A DNA stretch of 56,907 bases from a virus: positions 1 through 56,907 of the IMG/VR virus record IMGVR_UViG_3300028829_004530; one strand, given 5' to 3'. The translations under genes and the position numbers were made by a program. Below the pieces are notes generated by a model, which saw nothing but the letters and a program-made list of their open reading frames with translations, had not been told where the DNA came from and searched no databases. Shown here piece after piece: positions 1 to 7,573 of the stretch (position 1 is the first letter of the stretch; the number at the start of each line of letters is the position of its first letter).

Positions 1-603
1 AAGGTTAGTGATAAGACTGAAAACTTAGTAACTGAGGATTTCAATTACATGGGTGGTCTTATGAACAAAAAGAGTGAGGCTTATCCTTCATATGCTAAGG
101 CAACTAAACATTTAAACCTTAAATTCATGTCATTGGCTGAATCATTAGGTACTGAGAAAGTATTCAACATACTTAGAAATGATAACCTATTAAACGAGGG
201 AACAGACATCAACGGTGGTGACGCTAAGGTTGATAAAAAGACTTCTGGTGATAACCTTGCAACTGGTGATAACATCGGAGAAGATGATTTCGAGAAAGCT
301 AAGGCTGATGGAACAAAAGATGGTAACACTGGTACACACGCTGAAAAGCATGTAATGGAAGAAGTTGAATTAACAGAGGACGAAACATACATCGATGAGA
401 TGATTGACCCAAGTAAAGTAGTAGAGGAAGAAGAAATTACTGAATCTAAAACAAACAAAGGTATTAGTATTGCTGAATCAATGGAAAAAATTGATGGTAT
501 TATTGATTCCGTTACACCAAGTGATAAGGTTAATGAAATCCTTGAAGGACTTACTGAAAGTGAGACTCTTAGATTAGCAGAACTTTTAAAAAAAAAAGCA
601 TAA
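1..603 (+). CDS. Acidic virion-associated protein, 5' end outside window
   Basis: The reading frame is open from base 1, so the true start lies upstream and the ATG at 49 is probably internal. I do not recognise the family. A folded-looking stretch (MNKKSEAYPSYAKATKHLN) is followed by an L-L-N-E-G site, then about 80 residues of acidic, Gly/Asp/Glu-rich linker, then a short helical C-terminus ending in Lys-Lys-Lys-Ala. The L-N-E-G site fits the T4-type prohead protease consensus (I/L-x-E before a small residue), which suggests a head protein. The gene ends in a T4A10 run (584-597) at a classic slippery site; the region after its stop is coding-like in the -1 frame, so this gene may be fused to the next one by frameshifting. 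Confidence 0.6.
   Translation, partial: KVSDKTENLVTEDFNYMGGLMNKKSEAYPSYAKATKHLNLKFMSLAESLGTEKVFNILRNDNLLNEGTDINGGDAKVDKKTSGDNLATGDNIGEDDFEKAKADGTKDGNTGTHAEKHVMEEVELTEDETYIDEMIDPSKVVEEEEITESKTNKGISIAESMEKIDGIIDSVTPSDKVNEILEGLTESETLRLAELLKKKA
585..603 (+). other. Candidate -1 frameshift site (T TTA AAA in an A10 run)
   Basis: In the frame of the first gene the codons are CTT TTA AAA AAA AAA GCA TAA. T-TTA-AAA (585-591) is the classic X-XXY-YYZ heptamer and is followed by six more A residues, with the stop 10 nt downstream. Slipping back one base leads into an open frame running from 573 through 603 to 2225. A homopolymer length error (A10 for A11) would look the same. Confidence 0.5.
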
Positions 604-737
604 GTGAAAATTCTATAGAACTAAAAACTTTAGGTGAATCAGAAGAAGCATGGAAATCTGGTGATGGAGTTGAATTTCTAGATAATTTAGTATTTGTTCG
701 AGTTGTTACTGATAATAAAGTTGTTGGTAAGGAAAGA

Positions 738-2225
738 ATGTTGACACCTAACCCAGATTTGGGAAATTTTAATTTTGAGTTAATTAAAAAATTAAATGGT
801 GGTAAGTCTTGGTTAATGACTGATTCTTATGGTAACAAATATGTAATCTCAACAAACGAATTAAATAAAAGAGGTGGTAGTCTAGGTAATAAATGGAATG
901 ATTCTGGGATTTCATCAATTGGTGAAGCATCACAAAAAAACATAACTGAGGCTAATACTATTGTTTGGTCTAAAAGTGAATTAACAAAAATGGTTTACCA
1001 AGATGGTAAGCCATATTTCAGTAAACCTAAGGTGTTCGCTTCAATTGAAGATTTAACAACTGATATAAACCATTATAAAAATAATGATATTTATAAGGAT
1101 TATAAATTAATCATAAATGAGACTCATTCTGATGGGATGTCTACTGGTCTATTTGCAGACGAGGAAGATGGTTATAACATAGATACAAAAAATTTAGAGG
1201 AAACAAAATACGTGTTGAAGGGCAGTGCCCCTTCAACCGATTCTTCTATGGAAGATGAAATGCCTTTACCAGATGATGCAGAAATGGAAGACCCGTTAGC
1301 TGGATTAGATGATATGGATGCTGAGGGTGGTGATAAACCATTTGATGATGAACCATTCGATGCTGAGGTTGAGGCTGATGAAGATACAGACCCAGAAAAA
1401 TACATACAACAACTTTCTGGAAAATTAGGACAATCACTAAGACAATATACCGAAGATGAAGGTCAACCAGACTTTGACCTTGAGAAATTTGCAGTTAATT
1501 CTGTATTATCCGCTACACATACTGGTGAGATGGACAAAGAAGACCAACGAGATATTATTAACAAGGTTAAAGATTCTGGGAATGAGGACCCAGAAGACAT
1601 GCCTGTAGATGGTGAAGAAGATATTGAAGAACCAATAGATAATGAGGTAGAGAATGAAGACAACTTCGACTTTGGTGAGGAACCAGTAGAAGAAGCAGAC
1701 TCTAGATTTGGTAAAGATGAACGTTGGGGTTCTGGTGATAAACGTTGGGGAGATGATGACCGTTGGGGTGCTGGTTTGCAAGAGTCAGAAAAAAATCGTA
1801 CCTTTGTAGATAAAGACAAAATTATGGAAGCTGCTGAACCATTGGTGGAACCTGTTACTAAACCAACAGTAAAACCAGAGAGAAAAAGAGAAATTGATAG
1901 ACCATTCTTACCAAAGAGAAAAGATAAGGTTAAAGTACCACCTAAGGCTGGAGAAATGATGCATGAAGAAGGTGATTCAGAAGGAATCGAATTCAACGGG
2001 AGTGTGGTTGATGTTAATACTATTAACATTGAAGGTGTTAAGGTTAATGATTATCCAGACTTTGTAGATGCATTTATAGCTTCTGCATCATATGTAAATG
2101 GTAAACCTTTAACTGATGATGAGTTAGTTAACTTTCAAGGTGAAAATGATATGTTAGTAAATGATATAATTTTTGACAAACAGCTTTATGCGTCTTATGA
2201 TGAAGACGGAGGTAAATACGAATAA
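738..2225 (+). CDS. Large acidic protein of unknown function with RWG repeats
   Basis: The first ATG of this frame is 738, preceded by AAGGAAAGA, but the frame is open back to 573 and codons 603-737 look protein-coding (for example W-K-S-G-D-G-V-E-F-L-D-N-L-V). The real product may therefore begin upstream, through frameshifting from the preceding gene. From ATG 738 the protein has an N-terminal globular region (about 1-150), a long Asp/Glu-rich middle (about 165-320), three closely spaced R-W-G units near residues 330-345, a Lys/Pro-rich linker, and a compact C-terminal domain (about 415-490) with V-N-D-Y-P-D-F-V-D-A-F. I do not recognise the family. Position at the head of the capsid block, two bases before the next gene, suggests a virion role. 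Confidence 0.75.
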   Translation: MLTPNPDLGNFNFELIKKLNGGKSWLMTDSYGNKYVISTNELNKRGGSLGNKWNDSGISSIGEASQKNITEANTIVWSKSELTKMVYQDGKPYFSKPKVFASIEDLTTDINHYKNNDIYKDYKLIINETHSDGMSTGLFADEEDGYNIDTKNLEETKYVLKGSAPSTDSSMEDEMPLPDDAEMEDPLAGLDDMDAEGGDKPFDDEPFDAEVEADEDTDPEKYIQQLSGKLGQSLRQYTEDEGQPDFDLEKFAVNSVLSATHTGEMDKEDQRDIINKVKDSGNEDPEDMPVDGEEDIEEPIDNEVENEDNFDFGEEPVEEADSRFGKDERWGSGDKRWGDDDRWGAGLQESEKNRTFVDKDKIMEAAEPLVEPVTKPTVKPERKREIDRPFLPKRKDKVKVPPKAGEMMHEEGDSEGIEFNGSVVDVNTINIEGVKVNDYPDFVDAFIASASYVNGKPLTDDELVNFQGENDMLVNDIIFDKQLYASYDEDGGKYE

Positions 2226-2227
2226 TA

Positions 2228-2656
2228 ATGGAAGAATTATACTTGATATATATTCATGTGATTGGGAGTGATAGAAAGGGTGTTGCACTCTATGAGTTTA
2301 TCTTTTCAGATACAAAAGAAAATGTTGATGGTGATGGTTGGGATTCAATCCCAGCTGGTGGTAATCCAAACCCTCCATTTGAAGAATTGGTAAAGAAAGT
2401 TGGTGTATTGGTATCACCAGATAAACAATTTAATGTCATACAAGATAATGATTCATTTTCAGTATGGGATGCAGTAGATGGGGTAATTGGATTAGCTTGG
2501 GAGAATATGGATGGTTATGAAGTATACCCAGAATCAAGATTACACTTTCACTTCGGTGAAGAAATAAAAGATGTAGAGTCAAAGCTTTACGAACATGACC
2601 TAATATTAGATTACAAGAAAGAATTGAGCAATGGACAGAAAGAAGAAGATAACTAA
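2228..2656 (+). CDS. Conserved-looking hypothetical protein, 142 aa
   Basis: It starts two bases after the previous stop and overlaps the next gene by 26 nt, so it belongs to the same transcription unit. The protein is acidic and looks globular, with alternating hydrophobic residues suggesting a beta-rich fold and a conspicuous R-L-H-F-H-F segment near residue 105. No signal peptide or membrane segment is visible. I do not recognise the family; the surrounding head genes suggest, but do not prove, a role in virion assembly. Confidence 0.7.
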   Translation: MEELYLIYIHVIGSDRKGVALYEFIFSDTKENVDGDGWDSIPAGGNPNPPFEELVKKVGVLVSPDKQFNVIQDNDSFSVWDAVDGVIGLAWENMDGYEVYPESRLHFHFGEEIKDVESKLYEHDLILDYKKELSNGQKEEDN

Positions 2657-3224
2657 AGGGTTAAAGACCATAAATGAAGGAGGACCTATTGATGCTAAGG
2701 AATTAGAAGCAAATATCGATAATTTAGTTGATATCGCTGGGAATAGTTTAGGTATTGACGAGCCAGAAGCTAAAAGTTTTGTTGCTGGTATTGTTGGTGA
2801 GGGTGATGGTGTTGTAAGTAGAGGTATTGAACACGGAATGAACCCAGAGGTTCAAGCTGATGAATACGAAGATTATAGAGCTCTTATGAACCAATTAGCA
2901 TCTGATGAAGGTGAAACACCAATAGATGAGGGTAATGACCCAGTAAAACTTAAGAACGATGTTGCTAGGGTTTTAGGAAAATTAGATATGTCGTCTATTC
3001 AACCATACTTAGTAAAGATAGATAATCCAACAGAACAAGCAGAAATGATTGGGCAATTTGCTGAAAAAATTGGGGTACCAAGAGCAAAACTTACAGCAAT
3101 AATTGCACAACTTAAAATTACATCAAAAGCAGAACAAAATGGTGCACCTCAAAATACCGCAAATGAAAATATAAAGACTAATAAGAACGTTATAAGAACA
3201 GTTAAAGTAAAAGATATTAAGTAA
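2631..3224 (+). CDS. Probable head protein with N-terminal processing site, 197 aa
   Basis: The family is not recognised. The N-terminus is short and basic (MDRKKKITKGLK) followed by T-I-N-E-G-G, which fits cleavage by a T4-type prohead protease after Glu16. A central acidic region follows (about 20-110), then a helical C-terminal domain (about 110-165) and a Lys/Asn-rich tail. The next gene's ATG overlaps its stop in a TAATG arrangement, so the two are translationally coupled. A basic leader plus I-x-E-G is what capsid-targeting leaders of T4 internal head proteins look like; this is inference from sequence form only. Confidence 0.7.
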   Translation: MDRKKKITKGLKTINEGGPIDAKELEANIDNLVDIAGNSLGIDEPEAKSFVAGIVGEGDGVVSRGIEHGMNPEVQADEYEDYRALMNQLASDEGETPIDEGNDPVKLKNDVARVLGKLDMSSIQPYLVKIDNPTEQAEMIGQFAEKIGVPRAKLTAIIAQLKITSKAEQNGAPQNTANENIKTNKNVIRTVKVKDIK

Positions 3225-4435
3225 TGGATTATAGAAAACTAGCAAAGAAGTCTTTAGATGAGGCAAGGAAACCTAAGCAACCAATGAATGAGAACATTAG
3301 GTATGCTGAGGGTCATAGTGAAAGAATGGACCCACAACTTGAAAGAGAGTTAAAGGAAAGAAAACATTCATTAGGTGACCACCCAATATTTCCAGAGAGT
3401 GATGAAATGACTTTCGAACAAAAGATTGTTGGTGAGAGATTCGAAGATGTAATGAAGAATTACAAAGAGAAATTTGAGGTTAGTGAAATAGATAACCAAG
3501 CAGTTATGCATGACCAATTACCAATGGTTAGTGATTGTGTTGAGATTGAGAGTAAGCATAAGAAAGAACTTGAAGACCTAGCTGTTCAAATGATTAGAGA
3601 TGAATACAATATATCTGAGGATGTTTGTGAGATTACAGCTGAATTGACTTCTACTATAGATATGGAAGGTACTAAGCGTGAGAAGTCACCAGTAGCTGTA
3701 GATTTAGAATTTGATAACCATGCTCAAATAAAAGAAGCTAACGCTGGGGTATATAAAAGAAGATTCCTTAATGCTATGACACAAGGGGCGGCTAAGAAGT
3801 CAAGTCACATGTTCCATATGGTTAAGAAAGAATTATTAGATATAGACCCAACACTTAGCACTAAGTATGCTAAACTTATAGCAGCCGCTGATTACTGTTA
3901 TTTTGTTATCCCAAATATGGACCAACAAGTTAATGGTGGTGTTGTTAGTGTTACCCTTCCAACAGAAGAAAACCCTAAGTGTCAAATACACGCACAAGGT
4001 ATGGTATTCCCAGTACTTGTACATGAGTTGGTTAAGGGTGTTATGGAAATCCTTTCAGCACATGGTTTACCAGAAGAGGAAAAGATGGCTGAATACGTAA
4101 TTGGTAAGGCTGACTTCTTAGCAGCTGAACCATGGGATATGAGATTAGGACCAGCATTGTGGGAACGATTTACAAAACTATTTGAAGGTGAAGATTTTAA
4201 ATATAAACATAATGTTTATTCTGAATTAGCTTCATTACCAATTGAAGAGTTTAATCATAAGATGAGAGAAATCATGGCTGGGACTAGTGAAGGTAAAGAA
4301 ATCATTTCAAGATTAGTTGAAGAAACGAAGAGTAGAATTAAGGATGATGAATACCGAGACGAGATTGGGGATGACGACTCCAACGGATTCTCACTAAATG
4401 ACTTAGACGATATCGACATAAACGACTTATTGTAA
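3224..4435 (+). CDS. Unknown structural protein, 403 aa
   Basis: The start codon overlaps the previous stop (TAATG). The N-terminus is basic (MDYRKLAKKSLDEARKPK) followed by P-M-N-E-N, a weaker match to a prohead-protease site. A large alpha-helical core spans about 85-360 and contains H-E-L-V-K-G near residue 268; this resembles the start of a zinc-protease HExxH motif, but the second histidine is missing, so I make no enzymatic call. The C-terminus is very acidic (D-D-L-D-D-I-D-I-N-D-L-L), as in other head proteins here. A strong terminator follows at 4441, so this closes the first transcription unit. Confidence 0.75.
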   Translation: MDYRKLAKKSLDEARKPKQPMNENIRYAEGHSERMDPQLERELKERKHSLGDHPIFPESDEMTFEQKIVGERFEDVMKNYKEKFEVSEIDNQAVMHDQLPMVSDCVEIESKHKKELEDLAVQMIRDEYNISEDVCEITAELTSTIDMEGTKREKSPVAVDLEFDNHAQIKEANAGVYKRRFLNAMTQGAAKKSSHMFHMVKKELLDIDPTLSTKYAKLIAAADYCYFVIPNMDQQVNGGVVSVTLPTEENPKCQIHAQGMVFPVLVHELVKGVMEILSAHGLPEEEKMAEYVIGKADFLAAEPWDMRLGPALWERFTKLFEGEDFKYKHNVYSELASLPIEEFNHKMREIMAGTSEGKEIISRLVEETKSRIKDDEYRDEIGDDDSNGFSLNDLDDIDINDLL

Positions 4436-4440
4436 AAGAA

Positions 4441-4464
4441 AGCCTCACCTAGTGAGGCTTTTTT
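4441..4464 (+). terminator. Rho-independent terminator
   Basis: AGCCTCAC / CTA / GTGAGGCT forms a perfect 8-bp stem with a 3-nt loop (4441-4459), followed by a run of T residues. It closes the first unit and separates it from the terminase genes. Confidence 0.9.
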
Positions 4465-4497
4465 GTTTTAGTATATATTTTTTTTATTTTCGTATTA

Positions 4498-4505
4498 TAT
4501 TTATC
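4498..4505 (+). promoter_or_regulatory. Late-type promoter motif, variant TATTTATC
   Basis: TATTTATC followed by AAAA lies 13 nt before the ATG at 4519 and just after a terminator. It is a one-base variant of the recurring TATTTATA box of this window, so transcription of the ATPase-only terminase copy probably starts here. Confidence 0.5.
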
Positions 4506-4518
4506 AAAACTAAAATAT

Positions 4519-5424
4519 ATGGTAAGTATTGATATTACAAAGGAATACATTAAATGTGTTAATAACCCTCAATATTCTATTGAGAATTATTTTAAGATTT
4601 GGAATAACGTGGTAGGTGATTATGTACCGTTTAAGTTGTTATCAAATCAAAAACTAGTTATAGACGGTTACGAAACAAATAAACTAAATATAGTTAAGAA
4701 ATATAGACAAGCTGGTATATCATCTATAAGTGAGGCTTATTTGTCACATAAGGTGGCTTTCAGTGACCCAGACAACCCAGAATTGGTTATGGTGGTATCA
4801 AATAAGTTAGATTTGGGTAAACATATGTTAGCTAAGATGAAGAACTTTTTATTAACTTTACCTAGATGGGTTTGGGGTTCAGAATACTATGGTTCAGAAG
4901 AAAATGAAAGTAAGTCAATTTTTATAGTAGACAATCAAGTAGAAGCTGTATTACCAAATGGTTCTATGATTAAGGTCACCTCATCCAGACCAGATGCATT
5001 CAGAGGGTGGGCACCAACATATATATTAATGGATGAGGCAGCATTTATTGATAAGAACGATGAGTTATTTATGGCTACTTATGCTTCACTAGCTGTTGGT
5101 TGTAGGTTGATTATGGTTTCAACCCCTAATGGTATGGATGGATTATTCCATAAAACTTTCATGGGTGTTGTTTGCGGTCAAAATAATTTCAATTTAATTG
5201 AATTGAACTGGTGGGATGATGAACGATTCAATAAAGACCTTAAATGGGTTATTGAAATAGATGGTAAAATAATCGACACCCTAATTGGGGTTTTACCAGA
5301 ATATTATGATAAAGTAATACTTGCTGGTTATAAACCAACAAATGAATGGTATGAAAAAATGCGAATAATGCTTAATTATAACGAAAAACAACTCCAACAA
5401 GAGATGGGTGGGTTTGTGATTTAG
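4519..5424 (+). CDS. Terminase large-subunit paralogue, ATPase domain only
   Basis: This 301-residue protein aligns along its full length with the N-terminal ATPase half of the complete terminase encoded just downstream. It keeps the variant P-loop segment Y-R-Q-A-G-I-S, the Walker B Y-I-L-M-D-E-A-A-F-I-D and the coupling motif S-T-P-N-G-M-D, and stops where the second copy enters its nuclease domain. The last residues (M-G-G-F-V-I) do not match the paralogue. In the -1 frame from 5415 the codons read C-D-L-E-L-F-G, resembling the lost linker (L-D-V-S-F-L-G), so a frameshift probably truncated an older full-length copy. The ATPase motifs are intact and it has its own promoter, so it may still make protein. 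It could be a decaying duplicate or a motor accessory subunit. Confidence 0.85.
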   Translation: MVSIDITKEYIKCVNNPQYSIENYFKIWNNVVGDYVPFKLLSNQKLVIDGYETNKLNIVKKYRQAGISSISEAYLSHKVAFSDPDNPELVMVVSNKLDLGKHMLAKMKNFLLTLPRWVWGSEYYGSEENESKSIFIVDNQVEAVLPNGSMIKVTSSRPDAFRGWAPTYILMDEAAFIDKNDELFMATYASLAVGCRLIMVSTPNGMDGLFHKTFMGVVCGQNNFNLIELNWWDDERFNKDLKWVIEIDGKIIDTLIGVLPEYYDKVILAGYKPTNEWYEKMRIMLNYNEKQLQQEMGGFVI

Positions 5425-5435
5425 AGCTATTTGGG

Positions 5436-5475
5436 CTTGTTAACATATTTATAATAAAAAGAATATGTTAACAAG
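5436..5475. repeat. 13-bp inverted repeat over terminase promoter and start codon
   Basis: CTTGTTAACATAT (5436-5448) is the exact reverse complement of ATATGTTAACAAG (5463-5475), separated by 14 nt. The left arm overlaps the start of the TATTTATAAT promoter box and the right arm contains the ATG at 5465. The palindrome could be a binding site or, if both arms are transcribed, a hairpin hiding the start codon. Confidence 0.8.
5446..5455 (+). promoter_or_regulatory. Late-type promoter motif TATTTATAAT
   Basis: An exact copy of the recurring late box, followed by AAAAAG, lying 9 nt before the ATG of the complete terminase gene and inside the inverted repeat. Confidence 0.65.
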
Positions 5476-7279
5476 AGCCGAAATATATAGTGAGTATGCC
5501 AATTGTTTGAAGGACCCAATCTATGCTATCGAAAACTTTTTAGAAACTTTCGATAAGACACAGGAAGGGTATGTACCATTCAAATTATTCCCAAGGCAAA
5601 GGCAGATTGTTAACGCTTATGAGAAACATAGATATAATTTAGTTACCAAGCCAAGGCAAGCTGGTATATCTACCACTACACAAGCTTATATGGCGGTTAA
5701 AGCTGGTTTTGCTGATAAGGATAACCCAGAGGTTATACTTGTAATTGCAAATAAGCTTAAATTATCACAAAAATTTTTAAAGGGTATTAAGGATTATCTA
5801 AAGCAATTACCAAGATGGATATGGGGTTCTGATTATTATGGTACTGAAGAAAACGAAAGAAAATCAATCTTCGTTGTTGATTCTAAGATAGAAATCGAAT
5901 TACCTAATGGTTCACAAGTTATTGCCGTTGCGACATCGGAAGATGCACTTCGTGGATATACACCAACATATCTTGTATTTGATGAGGCAGCCTTCATTGA
6001 TAATGGTGACGCTGTATATGCAGCTGCCATGTCATCAATATCTACTGGTGGTAATGTGATTCTAATTTCCACACCAAACGGTATGGACCCACTTTACTAT
6101 AAAACATACGAACAATCTAAATCTGGTGATAATAATTACCATATTGTTGAAATGCGTTGGTTTGAAGACCCACGATACAATAAAGACCTTAGATGGTACA
6201 AGAAAGTTGAGGGTGATGATAATGATGATATTGTAGAGAAGGAAGTTGAGTTTAATCTTGAATCTTATCTTAAGAGAATTGAAGATGATTGGAAACCAAC
6301 ATCAACATGGTATGAGAACATGTGTATGGCACTTAATAATAATTCTAGAAAGATTGCACAGGAGTTAGATGTATCATTCTTAGGTTCTGGTGGTAACGTT
6401 ATTGAAGATGAGACCATTGAAATGCACGATAAGAAAAATGTTCGTGACCCTAAATTCGTTGAGGGTGTTGAACAAGAGTTTTGGATATGGGAAGAACCTA
6501 TAGTGGACCATAAATATATTATGGGTGTCGATGTATCAAGAGGTGATGGTGAAGATAGTTCAACAATAGTTATCATTGATTTTACAACCATGGAACAAGT
6601 AATGGAGTATCAAGGTAAAGTACAACCAGATATACTAGCTCAATATGTATATGATTACGGTAATATGTACAACGCATACACTGTTGTCGATATTACAGGT
6701 GGTATGGGTGTCTCAACGGTACTTAAGTTGATTGAATTGGATTATAGTAAGAAACTATTACATCATGATAAACAAGCAATGGGTAAGGTTTTAGCTAACC
6801 AATCTAGATTAGGTTTGGTTAAGGAGAATGAAAAGGTGCCAGGTTTCAACGCCAATGGAGTTCGTCTTCCAATGATTTCAAACATGGAAAAGGTATTAAG
6901 AGAGAACTTCGTTAAGATTAGGTCAAGAAGAATGGTTTCAGAAATGAAAACATTTATATATAAGAATGGTAGACCAGACCACATGGATGGTTACCACGAT
7001 GACCTTCTTATGTCATTGGGTATGGCTATGTGGGTTCTTGAATATTCATTTAAAAACCTTAAGAAAGCTACGGCTCAAAATAAAGCGATACTTAACAGTT
7101 GGACCACTGGTGGTCAGAATGTTGAGGAAATCAATAATAAAAGTTACGATGGTGGATTTGTATCTAAGGATAACAAGGGTAAGAAAACTGCTCCTAGACC
7201 AAGATTTAATCCTAACGTATCAAACAACATGCAAGACCCTAACGGGGACTACATGTGGTTATTTAGTGGAACAAAATAA
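5465..7279 (+). CDS. terL: Terminase large subunit (T4 gp17-like)
   Basis: This is the DNA-packaging motor ATPase with a headful nuclease; it docks on the portal and pumps DNA into the prohead. The 604-residue length is normal for the family. The ATPase domain (about 1-300) has a variant P-loop K-P-R-Q-A-G-I-S-T (62-70), in which the usual Gly-Lys-Thr is replaced by Gly-Ile-Ser, Walker B Y-L-V-F-D-E-A (169-175) and the coupling motif S-T-P-N-G-M (202-207). The RNase H-fold nuclease domain has the three acidic positions: Asp356 in G-V-D-V-S-R-G, Asp409 in V-V-D-I-T-G-G, and Asp512/Asp513 in H-D-D-L-L. It sits directly behind an ATPase-only paralogue and three bases ahead of a small gene, with the portal next. 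Confidence 0.96.
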   Translation: MLTRAEIYSEYANCLKDPIYAIENFLETFDKTQEGYVPFKLFPRQRQIVNAYEKHRYNLVTKPRQAGISTTTQAYMAVKAGFADKDNPEVILVIANKLKLSQKFLKGIKDYLKQLPRWIWGSDYYGTEENERKSIFVVDSKIEIELPNGSQVIAVATSEDALRGYTPTYLVFDEAAFIDNGDAVYAAAMSSISTGGNVILISTPNGMDPLYYKTYEQSKSGDNNYHIVEMRWFEDPRYNKDLRWYKKVEGDDNDDIVEKEVEFNLESYLKRIEDDWKPTSTWYENMCMALNNNSRKIAQELDVSFLGSGGNVIEDETIEMHDKKNVRDPKFVEGVEQEFWIWEEPIVDHKYIMGVDVSRGDGEDSSTIVIIDFTTMEQVMEYQGKVQPDILAQYVYDYGNMYNAYTVVDITGGMGVSTVLKLIELDYSKKLLHHDKQAMGKVLANQSRLGLVKENEKVPGFNANGVRLPMISNMEKVLRENFVKIRSRRMVSEMKTFIYKNGRPDHMDGYHDDLLMSLGMAMWVLEYSFKNLKKATAQNKAILNSWTTGGQNVEEINNKSYDGGFVSKDNKGKKTAPRPRFNPNVSNNMQDPNGDYMWLFSGTK

Positions 7280-7281
7280 TT

Positions 7282-7527
7282 ATGGCTTTATTTAAGAAAA
7301 AGGTATTTACTAGAAGGAATGGGAATCAAAAAGGTGGTGAGCTTTATAAATGGTCACCTATCCCAACAACTAAAATAGCAAAGGGTGGTAATGCGAACGC
7401 ATTCTTTTGTACAGCAACACCTCGTTCACAAGGTGAGGATTGGAAGGTTACATATGTTTACCAAGTTGTACTTGATGATGGTATTGAACATAGAATTGCA
7501 TATGTCGAATGTGATTATGTGATATAA
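7282..7527 (+). CDS. Small hypothetical protein between terminase and portal, 81 aa
   Basis: It starts two bases after the terminase stop. It has a basic N-terminus (MALFKKKVFTRRNGNQKGG) followed by a small beta-rich domain with W-K-V-T-Y-V-Y-Q-V-V-L-D-D-G. I do not recognise it. The position suggests a packaging or neck accessory protein, but nothing in the sequence proves this. Confidence 0.65.
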   Translation: MALFKKKVFTRRNGNQKGGELYKWSPIPTTKIAKGGNANAFFCTATPRSQGEDWKVTYVYQVVLDDGIEHRIAYVECDYVI

Positions 7528-7532
7528 GTATT

Positions 7533-7542
7533 TATTTATAAT
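7533..7542 (+). promoter_or_regulatory. Late-type promoter motif TATTTATAAT
   Basis: Exact copy of the late box followed by AAAAAT, in a 46-nt gap, 31 nt before the portal start codon at 7574. Confidence 0.65.
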
Positions 7543-7573
7543 AAAAATACAGTATAATTAATAAAAAAGTAAT

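Noticed and set aside
611-620. Palindrome TTCTATAGAA as frameshift-stimulating hairpin
   Set aside because: A 10-bp palindrome with no loop cannot form a stable hairpin and is too weak to count as a stimulatory structure.
3224-4435. Zinc metalloprotease based on H-E-L-V-K-G
   Set aside because: The second histidine of HExxH is replaced by Gly and no downstream Glu/Asp ligand pattern is convincing.
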